43,728 nucleotides of DNA from Pseudomonas fluorescens. Lineage in GTDB: Bacteria > Pseudomonadota > Gammaproteobacteria > Pseudomonadales > Pseudomonadaceae. The position numbers were made by a program, and so were the translations under genes. The DNA lies in assembly GCF_005938625.1 (NCBI RefSeq), contig NZ_VCNJ01000059.1, positions 1 through 43,728 on the forward strand, read 5' to 3'. How positions within the stretch are numbered: the stretch's first letter is position 1; every line of letters starts with the position of its first letter. The notes under the pieces were generated by a model that made no database searches, had not been told where the DNA came from, and saw only the letters and a program-made list of their open reading frames with translations. Shown here piece after piece: positions 27,214 to 35,579 of the stretch.

Positions 27214-28386
27214 TCACTTCAGATGACGGAAACTCTGCACCGCCGATGCGAGGACTACCGCCCCGGCAGCAATCGCCAGCCAGAACCCGCTACGGGCGCC
27301 GAAGGCATCGACCAGCGCGCCGGCGCCAGCAGCCCCCATTGCCACACCAATACTCAAACCGGTCACCAGCCAGGTCAGGCCTTCGGTGAGCTTGGCCGGC
27401 GGCACAATGCGTTCAATCAACGCCATCGCCACAATCAGCGTCGGCGAGAAGAACAACCCGGCGACGAACACGGCCACCGACAATCCAAAGATGTTGCTCG
27501 CCAACAGCAGTGGCAACGTCGTCACCGCCGTCGCCACCCCTCCGTACAAAAACAGTTGCGGCAACGGCAACTTCGAGCGCATCGCACCGAACGCGATACC
27601 GGACAGAAATGAACCGATACCGTACACCGACAACACAATACTCGCCGCTGCGGGTTGTCCCTGTTGCTGGGCGAACGCGACGCTGACCACATCGATCACG
27701 CCGACGATGACGCCCATGGCGGTCATCAACAACAGCAGCCATTGCATGTCCGTGGAGCGAATAATCGAGCCTTGATGGTGTGGCTCATGCGGATGCACCG
27801 AGGGTTCGGTGCTGCGCTGGACGACAAACGCAGTGACGCCGACCGCCAGCATCACCAATCCCGCCAACGGCCCGGCCTCGGGAAACAGCGTTACACACAA
27901 TCCAACCGACAGCGGCGCACCGACAATAAAGCAGACTTCGTCGAGTACTGACTCCAGCGCATACGCAGTCTGCAATTGCGGCTGACCGCGATAGATTTCC
28001 GTCCAGCGCGCCCGCACCATTGCCGACATGCTCGGCATGCACCCGGCCAGCGCGGCGAAGATAAACAGCGTCCAGTTCGGCGCCTGCAACCGCGTGCACA
28101 GCAGCAACAGCAGCAGTGCCCCGCCGCCGATCAATGCCGATACCGGCAGAATGCGTCGCTGCCCATAGCGGTCGACCAGGCGCGATACCTGCGGCGCGCA
28201 AAACGCTGTGGCCAAGGCAAAGGTTGCCGCCACCGCACCGGCCAACGCATAACCACCCTTCAACTGCGAAAGCATGGTGATCACACCGATACCGGTCATG
28301 GAGATCGGCATGCGCGCGATCATTCCGGCCAGCACAAAATTTCGTGCACCGGGGGCGTTGAATAATTCGCGGTAGGGGTTTGCCAT
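27214..28386 (-). CDS. Major facilitator superfamily (MFS) transporter
   Basis: A protein of 390 residues with about twelve hydrophobic segments and the MFS loop signature RLVDRYGQRR after segment 2 (residues about 63-72). It resembles drug/sugar-type exporters. The ATG at 28386 is chosen because GAGG lies about ten bases upstream; a TTG start five codons earlier is possible. It lies upstream of the thioesterase on the same strand, with a PvdS box in the 72-base gap, so the thioesterase need not depend on its transcript. No PvdS box was seen before it. Export of the siderophore or a precursor is a guess from position; the usual pyoverdine exporters PvdE and PvdRT-OpmQ are not of this family. 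Confidence 0.85.
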   Translation of the reverse strand: MANPYRELFNAPGARNFVLAGMIARMPISMTGIGVITMLSQLKGGYALAGAVAATFALATAFCAPQVSRLVDRYGQRRILPVSALIGGGALLLLLLCTRLQAPNWTLFIFAALAGCMPSMSAMVRARWTEIYRGQPQLQTAYALESVLDEVCFIVGAPLSVGLCVTLFPEAGPLAGLVMLAVGVTAFVVQRSTEPSVHPHEPHHQGSIIRSTDMQWLLLLMTAMGVIVGVIDVVSVAFAQQQGQPAAASIVLSVYGIGSFLSGIAFGAMRSKLPLPQLFLYGGVATAVTTLPLLLASNIFGLSVAVFVAGLFFSPTLIVAMALIERIVPPAKLTEGLTWLVTGLSIGVAMGAAGAGALVDAFGARSGFWLAIAAGAVVLASAVQSFRHLK

Positions 28387-28471
28387 GGGTTGCAGCCTCA
28401 ACTAGGGCCGCCAAGTTGCCATAGGGTCGGGTGTCGGGGAAGCGAGGAATTGTTGGTGGAATGTGAAGGCC

Positions 28472-28551
28472 CTTTCGCGAGCAGGCTCGCTCCCACAGGA
28501 GGATTTGTGTACGACGCCGATCCTTTGTGGGAGCGAGCTTGCTCGCGAAAG
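28472..28551. repeat. Pair of REP palindromes in inverted orientation (REPIN)
   Basis: Two REP sequences (CTTTCGCGAGCAGGCTCGCT and its near inverse) face each other across about 25 bases in the gap between the divergently transcribed MFS and SDR genes. Confidence 0.8.
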
Positions 28552-28646
28552 CGTCGGCGAAAACACTACAGCCCTTTCTGCCGAATGAACTCTCACTATT
28601 GGCAACCGGTCAGCTATGTAGGCCCTCACTCAAGGCGCGACCCCGC

Positions 28647-29447
28647 ATGCACATCTCCCTCACCGGACAAGTAGCCCTGATCACCGGCGCCAGCTCCGGC
28701 ATCGGTCACGCGTGTGCCAAAGCCCTGGCCGCAGCCGGCGCCGCAGTAGTCATCAACTACAACCGGCAGGCAGAACCAGCCGAGGCACTGGCCCGACAGA
28801 TCATTGCCGATGGCGGCCAAGCCATCGCCATCGGTGCCGATGTCTCGAAGGAAAACGAAGTTGAACGGCTGTTCGCCGAAACCCTCGACACCTTCGGTTC
28901 GCTGGACATTCTGGTGGCCAACTCGGGTATGCAAAAAGACGCGCCCGCTGTGGATATGTCGCTGGACGACTGGAACGCGGTGATCGGCGTCAACCTCACC
29001 GGGCAGTTCCTCTGCGCCCGCGCTGCCCTGCGGATTTTCAATCGCCAGGGCGTTCGTGAAGGTGTGTCCCGCGCGGCCGGCAAGATCATCCACATGAGTT
29101 CGGTGCACCAGCGTATTCCCTGGGCCGGGCACGTCAATTACGCCGCGTCCAAGGGTGGTGTCGATCAGCTGATGCAGACCCTTGCACAGGAAGTCAGCCA
29201 CCAACGCATCCGCATCAACGGCATCGCGCCCGGGGCGATTCGCACGGCGATCAATAAAGACGCCACCGAAGGCACTGCCGGCGAGAAGCTGCTGGATCTG
29301 ATCCCTTACGGACGCATCGGCGAAGCTAAAGACGTCGCCAACGCCGTGGTCTTTCTCGCCTCGGATGCCTCCGATTACATCGTTGGCACCACCCTGTTCA
29401 TCGACGGCGGCATGAGCCTCTATCCGGAGTTTCGCGGCAATGGCTGA
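28647..29447 (+). CDS. SDR-family oxidoreductase, glucose 1-dehydrogenase-like
   Basis: A 266-residue short-chain dehydrogenase. The NAD(P)-binding motif TGASSGIG is at 13-20, the ANSG motif at 91-94, and the catalytic Ser (151 or 152), Tyr165 and Lys169 are in place. It ends with the typical GTTLFIDGGMSLYP. It would oxidise a sugar or similar alcohol with NAD(P)+; glucose is suggested by family resemblance only. The internal ATG at 28647 is chosen because the Rossmann fold starts there. Its last bases overlap the next gene as ATGGCTGA, so the two are translationally coupled and likely act together on a glucoside or its product. Confidence 0.88.
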   Translation: MHISLTGQVALITGASSGIGHACAKALAAAGAAVVINYNRQAEPAEALARQIIADGGQAIAIGADVSKENEVERLFAETLDTFGSLDILVANSGMQKDAPAVDMSLDDWNAVIGVNLTGQFLCARAALRIFNRQGVREGVSRAAGKIIHMSSVHQRIPWAGHVNYAASKGGVDQLMQTLAQEVSHQRIRINGIAPGAIRTAINKDATEGTAGEKLLDLIPYGRIGEAKDVANAVVFLASDASDYIVGTTLFIDGGMSLYPEFRGNG

Positions 29448-31266
29448 GCATCACCTGGAACGACAAAGCCCGATCGACGCCCACGGCATCATCGGCGACA
29501 TGCGCAGTGCAGCACTGGTCAACGACCGTGGCAGTGTGGATTTTTTCTGCTGGCCGGAGTTCGACAGCCCGTCGATTTTCTGTTCGTTGCTGGACACACC
29601 GGACGCGGGGATTTTCCAACTTGCCCCGGACTTGCCTGATGCCCGCCGCGAGCAGATTTACCTGCCCGACACTAACGTTCTGCAAACCCGCTGGCTGAGT
29701 GAGCGCGCGGTGGTCGAAGTCACCGATCTGCTGCCTATCGGAGACAGTGACGATGCCCTGCCGCTGCTGATGCGGCGGGTTCGTGTTGTGAGCGGCTCGG
29801 CGACTTTCACGATGCGCTGTGCCGTGCGCCACGATTACGCCCGAGCCGACACCCGAGCAGAGATGGATCAACAAGACGTGACGTTCAGCGCTGCTGGTCA
29901 ACCGTCACTGCGCCTGGCTTCGGACCAGCCAATGCAGATTGACGCGCAAGCGGCGGTGGCGCAATTCACGCTCAAGCAGGATGAAACGGCGGCGTTCATG
30001 CTCGGTGCGACCGATGATCCACGATTCGCCGAAGGCGCCGGACACTTGTGCATGGAACGCACCCTGAAGTTCTGGCGCGACTGGATCGGTCAGTCGATTT
30101 ATCGCGGACGCTGGCGGGAAATGGTCCATCGCTCCGCCCTCGCCCTAAAGCTGCTGACCTCGCGCAAACACGGTGCGATTCTCGCCGCCGCCACCTTCGG
30201 TCTGCCGGAAACACCGGGCGGTGAACGCAACTGGGACTACCGTTACACGTGGATCCGCGATGCCTCGTTCACGGTGTACGCGTTCATGCGCCTGGGCTTT
30301 GTCGGCGAAGCCAATGCCTATATGGGCTGGCTGCGCGGACGGGTCAGCGATTGCCACGGGCAACCGATGAAACTGAATATTCTGTACGCCATCGACGGGC
30401 AACAGGAATTGCCGGAAACCGAACTTGATCACCTGTCGGGGCACGGTGGCGCGAAACCGGTACGCATCGGCAATGGCGCGTACGATCAGATCCAGCTCGA
30501 CATCTTCGGCGAGCTGATGGACGCGGTGTATCTGGTCAACAAATACGGCGACGCAATTTCCCACGAAGGCTGGAAACATGTGCGAGAAGTGGTCGATCAA
30601 GTCTGTGAGACCTGGCAGACCACGGACGTAGGCATTTGGGAGATGCGCGGTGAGCAACATCACTTTCTGCACTCGCGGCTGATGTGCTGGGTGGCGCTGG
30701 ACCGGGCGATTCGTTTGGCCTCGAAACGCTCGCTGCCCGCACCGTTCGCGCAGTGGGACCAGACCCGGCAGGCGATCTACGCCGATATCTGGGACAACTT
30801 CTGGAACGAAGAGCGCGGGCATTTCGTTCAGTACAAGGGCGGCACCGCGCTCGATGGTTCGATGCTGTTGATGCCGTTGGTGCGTTTCGTCAGCGCCAAG
30901 GATCCGCGCTGGCTGTCGACCCTTGCGGCCATCGAAAAGACCTTGGTGCGTGATGGCATGGTTTACCGCTATCGCAATGACGACAGCAATATCGATGGTC
31001 TGGCCGGCACCGAAGGCGCTTTTGCTGCGTGCTCGTTCTGGTATGTCGAATGCCTGGCTCGCGCCGGGCAGGTGGAAAAGGCGCATCTGGAGTTTGAACA
31101 ACTGCTGCGTTACGCCAACCCGCTCGGGTTGTATGCCGAAGAATTCGACAGCCATGGCCGGCATTTGGGTAATACGCCGCAAGCGCTGACACATCTGGCG
31201 TTGATCAGCGCGGCGAGCTTTCTGGATCGACGTTTGAGCGGGGAAAAGAGTGAGTGGCAGCCGTAA
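29440..31266 (+). CDS. Glycoside hydrolase family 15 protein (glucoamylase/trehalase-like)
   Basis: A 608-residue protein without a signal peptide. The N-terminal beta-sandwich region (about 1-230) starts with the usual IGDMRSAALV and VDFFCWPEFDSPS. The (alpha/alpha)6 catalytic domain shows NWDYRYTWIRDASF near 265 and the C-terminal GTEGAFAACSFWYVE near 525, where the two catalytic acids of GH15 are expected. Substrates in the family are alpha-glucans and alpha-linked glucose disaccharides including trehalose. It overlaps the SDR gene by eight bases. The pairing suggests a glucoside is hydrolysed and the glucose oxidised, which is inference. Confidence 0.9.
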   Translation: MAEHHLERQSPIDAHGIIGDMRSAALVNDRGSVDFFCWPEFDSPSIFCSLLDTPDAGIFQLAPDLPDARREQIYLPDTNVLQTRWLSERAVVEVTDLLPIGDSDDALPLLMRRVRVVSGSATFTMRCAVRHDYARADTRAEMDQQDVTFSAAGQPSLRLASDQPMQIDAQAAVAQFTLKQDETAAFMLGATDDPRFAEGAGHLCMERTLKFWRDWIGQSIYRGRWREMVHRSALALKLLTSRKHGAILAAATFGLPETPGGERNWDYRYTWIRDASFTVYAFMRLGFVGEANAYMGWLRGRVSDCHGQPMKLNILYAIDGQQELPETELDHLSGHGGAKPVRIGNGAYDQIQLDIFGELMDAVYLVNKYGDAISHEGWKHVREVVDQVCETWQTTDVGIWEMRGEQHHFLHSRLMCWVALDRAIRLASKRSLPAPFAQWDQTRQAIYADIWDNFWNEERGHFVQYKGGTALDGSMLLMPLVRFVSAKDPRWLSTLAAIEKTLVRDGMVYRYRNDDSNIDGLAGTEGAFAACSFWYVECLARAGQVEKAHLEFEQLLRYANPLGLYAEEFDSHGRHLGNTPQALTHLALISAASFLDRRLSGEKSEWQP

Positions 31267-31321
31267 TGTTCGCCAGTGACTGTAGGAAATAGCCCATAAA
31301 ACGATGACTTTGTAGGATCCC

Positions 31322-31455
31322 TGTGGCGAGGGAATGTATCCCCGATGGGCTGTGAAGCAGCCCCAAAACCACCCGACTCATTCATCCAGAAGTACCGGAG
31401 CTTCTGAGTTTTGGGCCGCTGCGCAGCCTAACGGGGATACATCCCCTCGCCACAT
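31322..31455. repeat. MITE-like long inverted repeat
   Basis: Arms of about 48 bases face each other: TGTGGCGAGGGAATGTATCC at the left and its near complement ending CATCCCCTCGCCACA at the right, extending inward through GGGCTG and CCCAAAAC with a few mismatches. The central loop of about 38 bases has a small hairpin of its own. No transposase is nearby. The rest of the gap up to 31626 holds no recognisable gene and probably the promoter of the next gene. Confidence 0.75.
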
Positions 31456-31626
31456 TTGGGCACACCTGCGGACTACAGCGGCTCAACATCCCCCACTTCA
31501 ACCCTTCCCCGCAACTTGCACTTACACGCCGAAATACCCTGTTGCCAGCTGTTACATCCGCCCCTACCATCCACCGCAACGGGCACAGCGGAGCTGTCCA
31601 ATAAAACCCGAATTCAAGGAACCAGA

Positions 31627-32016
31627 ATGAGCCAGCACGTCCAGCGCACCATCGACACGCCCCTTCGCAGCGGCCTGACCCGCACCCAGCTCTGGGAAGC
31701 CGCGGACAAAGGCCTGATCAAATGCTGGGAAATCGGCCGCCAGCGCGCCACCCGCTTCCCCGACCTCGCGCAAAAATGTCTAGCCGGCGAACTGCCCGTG
31801 CTCGGCTGGAAAGGTGGCGTGAGCCGCAGCCTGAAGAAAAACGAGAAATATGGCTCGCTGAAATATCTGGCGCAGTGGCAAGGCTTGCGTAGTGAGGATC
31901 TGGATATCGATTTGAGTGAAGAGCGTTCGCTGACCTGTTCGCGGACGAAGATGCTGGTGACGTTTACACCGGATCGCAGCATGTATTTCAATCAAGTGGC
32001 GGAAGCCGAATTCTAA
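31627..32016 (+). CDS. Hypothetical protein, 129 aa
   Basis: I do not recognise this family. The protein is soluble and basic in its first half (TRTQLWEAADKGLIKCWEIG, then a KKNEKYGS stretch) and ends acidic. No signal peptide or membrane segment is visible. Codon use is host-like and GC-rich, unlike the next gene. The ATG at 31627 has AAGGA eight bases upstream. It precedes the AT-rich phosphorylase-ATPase gene by 34 bases on the same strand, so co-transcription is possible. Confidence 0.7.
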   Translation: MSQHVQRTIDTPLRSGLTRTQLWEAADKGLIKCWEIGRQRATRFPDLAQKCLAGELPVLGWKGGVSRSLKKNEKYGSLKYLAQWQGLRSEDLDIDLSEERSLTCSRTKMLVTFTPDRSMYFNQVAEAEF

Positions 32017-32050
32017 TCTTTGAACCCATGCCAGATAGGGAGTCGAAAAA

Positions 32051-33535
32051 ATGGCGAAGCTTCGAATTGACTTACACAAGGACGTACTTAACGAAAAGTA
32101 CATTCTGATTTTGACAGCAAACAGTATTGAAAAAGCCGCACTTAACAAAATATTAAGCTATCGAAGTGATTGCGAAATAAACATGAAACATCGCGGCTGC
32201 TCGATAGGAAAAATCAACAATTTCAATGTTATTCACATCACTGGGACAAGCGGAATTTCCTCTCCAGACTCGATTTCCCGATTGGCTATAGAATTTCTCA
32301 GTAAGGAAAGATTCCCCACCCCTAAAGCAGTCATCCTTTTTGGATTTTGCTGGGGCGTTCCAGAGAAAACATGGATTGGTGATACGCTTATCAGCAACAA
32401 AATAATGTCATTTAACAGCCGTAAAGACGAGCCTCACGGCGTGACCTACAAGCCCGAAAAATATATAAGTTCCCTAGCTATTCCAGAAAGCCTTTTAGAA
32501 AATTTTACTCCATTAATATATAAAAGATTACTCGGCACTCTAGCCAGCCTCGAGTCTCTAATTTCAAATGGCGCCGACCGTGACAAGATCCTTAAATACG
32601 ATGATGAAATCATCGGCGGCGAAATGGAAGCATTCGGAATAGTGCCTTCGCTGGATCAAATACCATGGCTCATTGTAAAAAATGTATCCGACTATGCGTG
32701 CAAAGACTTCAGCCGAGTTGGGCAAGAAAAATCCGCTCAGACTGGCGCAGAGCACCTACCAAAAATCGTCTCAAAAATCGTAGAGACTAATGAACTGGAT
32801 ATATTTCCCACAGAAAAAGATCAACTGCATATTGATGATATTCTCACGGGAAATGCTTTAGCCTTACGAAGAGATCATCGAAGCTCAGATGAACTAAATG
32901 ATTATTTAAATGACATTATCGGTCCACTCCTGGCATACAAGCTCGAACGCTATAGTTCAACCGTTGAATACGAAAAAACATTTCCAAGAGAAATGTGTCG
33001 AATGATTTTGGAAATAGTGCAAAATTCTTTCAGACATGGAGGTTCGACACGCGCCACTATTTCTCTCAGCCATTCAAAAATAACAATTGAAGAAGACAAA
33101 GCATCATTTGATATTAGAACCATCTCCGGGACCAATGGTGGCGCCCAGACATGGATAAACCGGATAGAACCAAAATACATAAAAACCAACCAAGTAATCT
33201 ACACAAAAAAAGGAAACGCGCAAACTTTTCACTTACCCCGCGTGCACCCGGGCTTCAGGAAAATTGTTTTAGAATGCACAGCAACCATAGTACAAAAAAC
33301 CATCCGCAGCGGCTATGCACAAGAAATCTTCGAATACAATCGGGACTGCGAGTCGATATTTTTCGATGCGACTAGGACAATGATGATGTCTAGAGCACTC
33401 TCGATAACAGACGAGCTATCAAAAATATTATCCGAAGGAAAAACGGTTTATCTACTATGCGAAGACTACGAACTGGAAATGTACCAAAATTTATTCAAGG
33501 AAAAGCATCAATCATTGAAACTACTCACAAAATAG
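32051..33535 (+). CDS. Fusion of nucleoside-phosphorylase-like and GHKL (HATPase) domains; candidate defence protein
   Basis: A 494-residue protein with two recognisable halves. Residues about 15-250 look like the PNP/MTA-SAH nucleosidase fold: LFGFCWG at 97-103, IGDTLIS at 109-115, GGEMEAFG at 189-196 (the E-M-E loop) and VSDYACKDF at 212-220. Residues about 285-420 look like a histidine-kinase-type ATPase: N-box EIVQNSFRHG at 321-330 and a Gly-rich SGTNGG at 359-364. There is no phospho-acceptor His domain. The gene is strikingly AT-rich, with A/T-ending codons and many poly-A runs, unlike all its neighbours, so recent transfer is likely. PNP-like domains serve as ATP- or nucleoside-degrading effectors in several anti-phage systems, so an immune role is a reasonable inference, not a demonstration. 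Confidence 0.75.
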   Translation: MAKLRIDLHKDVLNEKYILILTANSIEKAALNKILSYRSDCEINMKHRGCSIGKINNFNVIHITGTSGISSPDSISRLAIEFLSKERFPTPKAVILFGFCWGVPEKTWIGDTLISNKIMSFNSRKDEPHGVTYKPEKYISSLAIPESLLENFTPLIYKRLLGTLASLESLISNGADRDKILKYDDEIIGGEMEAFGIVPSLDQIPWLIVKNVSDYACKDFSRVGQEKSAQTGAEHLPKIVSKIVETNELDIFPTEKDQLHIDDILTGNALALRRDHRSSDELNDYLNDIIGPLLAYKLERYSSTVEYEKTFPREMCRMILEIVQNSFRHGGSTRATISLSHSKITIEEDKASFDIRTISGTNGGAQTWINRIEPKYIKTNQVIYTKKGNAQTFHLPRVHPGFRKIVLECTATIVQKTIRSGYAQEIFEYNRDCESIFFDATRTMMMSRALSITDELSKILSEGKTVYLLCEDYELEMYQNLFKEKHQSLKLLTK

Positions 33536-33588
33536 TAGCCACCAGTAATCGATAGATGTAACTACAAACTCCCACAGTAATAAAAAAC

Positions 33589-34572
33589 TCAGTAAACTGC
33601 CTGAATTTTAGAATTACTGACCGAAAATCGCTCTCGATAAGCCTGCGGCGTTACGCCAATAGCGCGCAGGAAACTGCGGCGGAGAGTTTCCTCACTGCCA
33701 AACCCGCAATTGGCAGCGATGCGTTTGACCGGTAAACCAGTGTCGCTGAGCAATCGGCGCGCCGTCTCGACACGGATCAATTCGATCGCCCGCGCCGGGG
33801 TCTGGCCGGTGTCGGCGCGGTAGTGGCGGACGAAACTGCGTTCGCTCATGCCGGCCTGCTCGGCAAGGGTCGGGACGCCGAGGTCGCAGGTGAGGTTTTC
33901 CGCGATCCACGCGTGCAACTCATCAAAGCGATTGCCCTGATTCTGCAACGACAACGTCACGCTGAATTGTGATTGTCCACCGGGGCGTTTGAGGAACACC
34001 ACCAGATGCCGGGCGACATCCAATGCGATGTCGCTGCCCAGATCTTCTTCGACCATTGCCAATGCCAGATCGATGCCAGCGGTGACACCCGCCGAGGTCC
34101 AGACAGGGCCGTCGTTGATGAAGATCGGATTCGCTTCGACGTGCAAATTCGGATGTTGCTGCGCCAGTTGCTCGCAGCGCGTCCAGTGGGTGACCACGCG
34201 ACGGCCATCGAGCCAGCCGCTGGCCGCCAGCAAAAAAGCGCCTGTGCAGACCGAGGCCACACGGCGACATTTGGCGGCGTGCTCGCGTACCCAATCCACC
34301 AGAAGCACATCTTCAGCCGCCGGATAAATGCCCCAGCCACCGGCGATGATCAAGGTGTCGCTGGCCGCGTCCGGTAAAGGCTCGGCCAACACCGCCAGAC
34401 CCGCCGACGACATCACCGCCCCGCCACCGCTGGCAATCACGCTCGGCGCATACGGGACTGGCAATCCGCGCTGACGGGCGAGGTCATTGGCCGAAGCAAA
34501 CACCTGCAACGGCCCGGTGACGTCGAGGATCTGCATGTTGGCGAACGCGAGTACGTGGATGGTTTTGGGCAT
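33589..34572 (-). CDS. GlxA-family AraC-type transcriptional regulator
   Basis: A 327-residue regulator. The N-terminal DJ-1/PfpI-like domain (about 5-190) keeps the nucleophile-elbow-like SVCTGAFLLAASG with Cys109. The C-terminal AraC/XylS double helix-turn-helix covers about 215-320 (RSFVRHYR, RRLLSDTGLPVKRIAANCGF, LRRSFLRAIGVTPQAYR). It is transcribed divergently from the isonitrile hydratase gene, and TTGGCGTA half-sites lie in the 89-base gap, one directly upstream of its start codon. It is therefore probably the regulator of inhA and of itself. No good ribosome binding site precedes the ATG. Confidence 0.9.
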   Translation of the reverse strand: MPKTIHVLAFANMQILDVTGPLQVFASANDLARQRGLPVPYAPSVIASGGGAVMSSAGLAVLAEPLPDAASDTLIIAGGWGIYPAAEDVLLVDWVREHAAKCRRVASVCTGAFLLAASGWLDGRRVVTHWTRCEQLAQQHPNLHVEANPIFINDGPVWTSAGVTAGIDLALAMVEEDLGSDIALDVARHLVVFLKRPGGQSQFSVTLSLQNQGNRFDELHAWIAENLTCDLGVPTLAEQAGMSERSFVRHYRADTGQTPARAIELIRVETARRLLSDTGLPVKRIAANCGFGSEETLRRSFLRAIGVTPQAYRERFSVSNSKIQAVY

Positions 34573-34608
34573 TTGGCGTAATTCGTGGGGATATTGGCGT
34601 ATACGCCA
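34573..34608. promoter_or_regulatory. Probable operator between the AraC-type regulator and inhA
   Basis: TTGGCGTA occurs at 34573-34580 and again at 34594-34601, 21 bases apart (two helical turns, same face). The second copy is the left half of a perfect 14-bp palindrome, TGGCGTATACGCCA, at 34595-34608. Direct half-sites with this spacing suit an AraC-family dimer. The first copy abuts the regulator start codon, which would allow autorepression. Confidence 0.65.
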
Positions 34609-34661
34609 GAACCTACGCGCCTACAGTGAAGCCGTCCACCCCTTTTCATGGAGCAAGAACG

Positions 34662-35348
34662 ATGACGCTGCAGATCGGTTTTCTGTTGTTTCCGCAGGTT
34701 CAGCAACTCGACCTGACCGGGCCGTACGACGTGCTCGCGTCGTTGCCGGACGTACAGGTGCATCTGATCTGGAAGGATCTGATGCCGCTCACCGCCAGCA
34801 CCGGTCTGTTGCTGAAACCGACCACCACATTCGAGGATTGCCCGTGTCTGGATGTGATCTGCATTCCCGGTGGCGGCGGTGTCGGGCCGTTGATGGAAGA
34901 CGCGCAGACGCTGGACTTCATCAAACGCCAGGCCCTTCAGGCGAAGTACGTGACATCGGTGTGCACCGGTTCACTGGTCCTCGGCGCGGCGGGCCTGCTG
35001 CAAGGCAAACGCGCGACCACGCATTGGGCGTATCACGATCTGCTGCCGACGCTGGGGGCGATTGCCGTGAAGGATCGGGTGGTGCGTGACGGCAATCTGT
35101 TTACCGGTGGCGGGATTACGGCGGGGATTGATTTTGCCTTGGTGCTGGCTGAAGAGTTGGTGGGGGCCGACGCGGCGCAACTGATCCAGTTGCAATTGGA
35201 ATATGCGCCGGCGCCGCCGTTCAACTCGGGCAGCCCGGAGACTGCGCCGGGTGCAATTGTCGATGAGGCACGTTTGCGGGCGGCGCCATCGCTGAAGTTG
35301 CGCACGGAAATTACCGAACGTGCTGCCGCGAAACTTAACCTGCACTAG
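34662..35348 (+). CDS. inhA: Isonitrile hydratase (DJ-1/PfpI family)
   Basis: A 228-residue DJ-1/PfpI protein with the nucleophile Cys101 in TSVCTGS, the same length and cysteine position I remember for the characterised isonitrile hydratase InhA of Pseudomonas putida. That enzyme hydrates isonitriles to N-substituted formamides. The ATG at 34662 is chosen because GGAG lies about ten bases upstream. The divergent AraC-type gene is a plausible regulator. The conserved THW motif (residues 119-121) and the GGGITAGID motif fit the family. The substrate is inferred from family identity. Confidence 0.85.
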   Translation: MTLQIGFLLFPQVQQLDLTGPYDVLASLPDVQVHLIWKDLMPLTASTGLLLKPTTTFEDCPCLDVICIPGGGGVGPLMEDAQTLDFIKRQALQAKYVTSVCTGSLVLGAAGLLQGKRATTHWAYHDLLPTLGAIAVKDRVVRDGNLFTGGGITAGIDFALVLAEELVGADAAQLIQLQLEYAPAPPFNSGSPETAPGAIVDEARLRAAPSLKLRTEITERAAAKLNLH

Positions 35349-35370
35349 ATCCCACGCCAAACGCAAAACC

Positions 35371-35462
35371 CTGTAGGAGTGAGCCTGCTCGCGATAGCGG
35401 TGGATCAGCCAACATCTGCGTTGAATGACACACCGCTATCGCGAGCAGGCTCACTCCTACAG
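35371..35462. repeat. REPIN with perfect 32-bp arms
   Basis: CTGTAGGAGTGAGCCTGCTC and 12 further bases at 35371-35402 are repeated exactly in inverted orientation at 35431-35462 around a 28-base spacer. It is downstream of inhA and may help end its transcript. The following 117 bases up to the next gene show nothing else recognisable. Confidence 0.85.
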
Positions 35463-35579
35463 TTGATCGGGGGTTGCCGCAGGTTCGCGCACTGTCCCGC
35501 TTTGCCGCCACACCTTCACTTGTCCCCACGCCCCCACCCGTGTAGAAAGCCCTTCCACAAATTTGCACAGGGACTTTCG

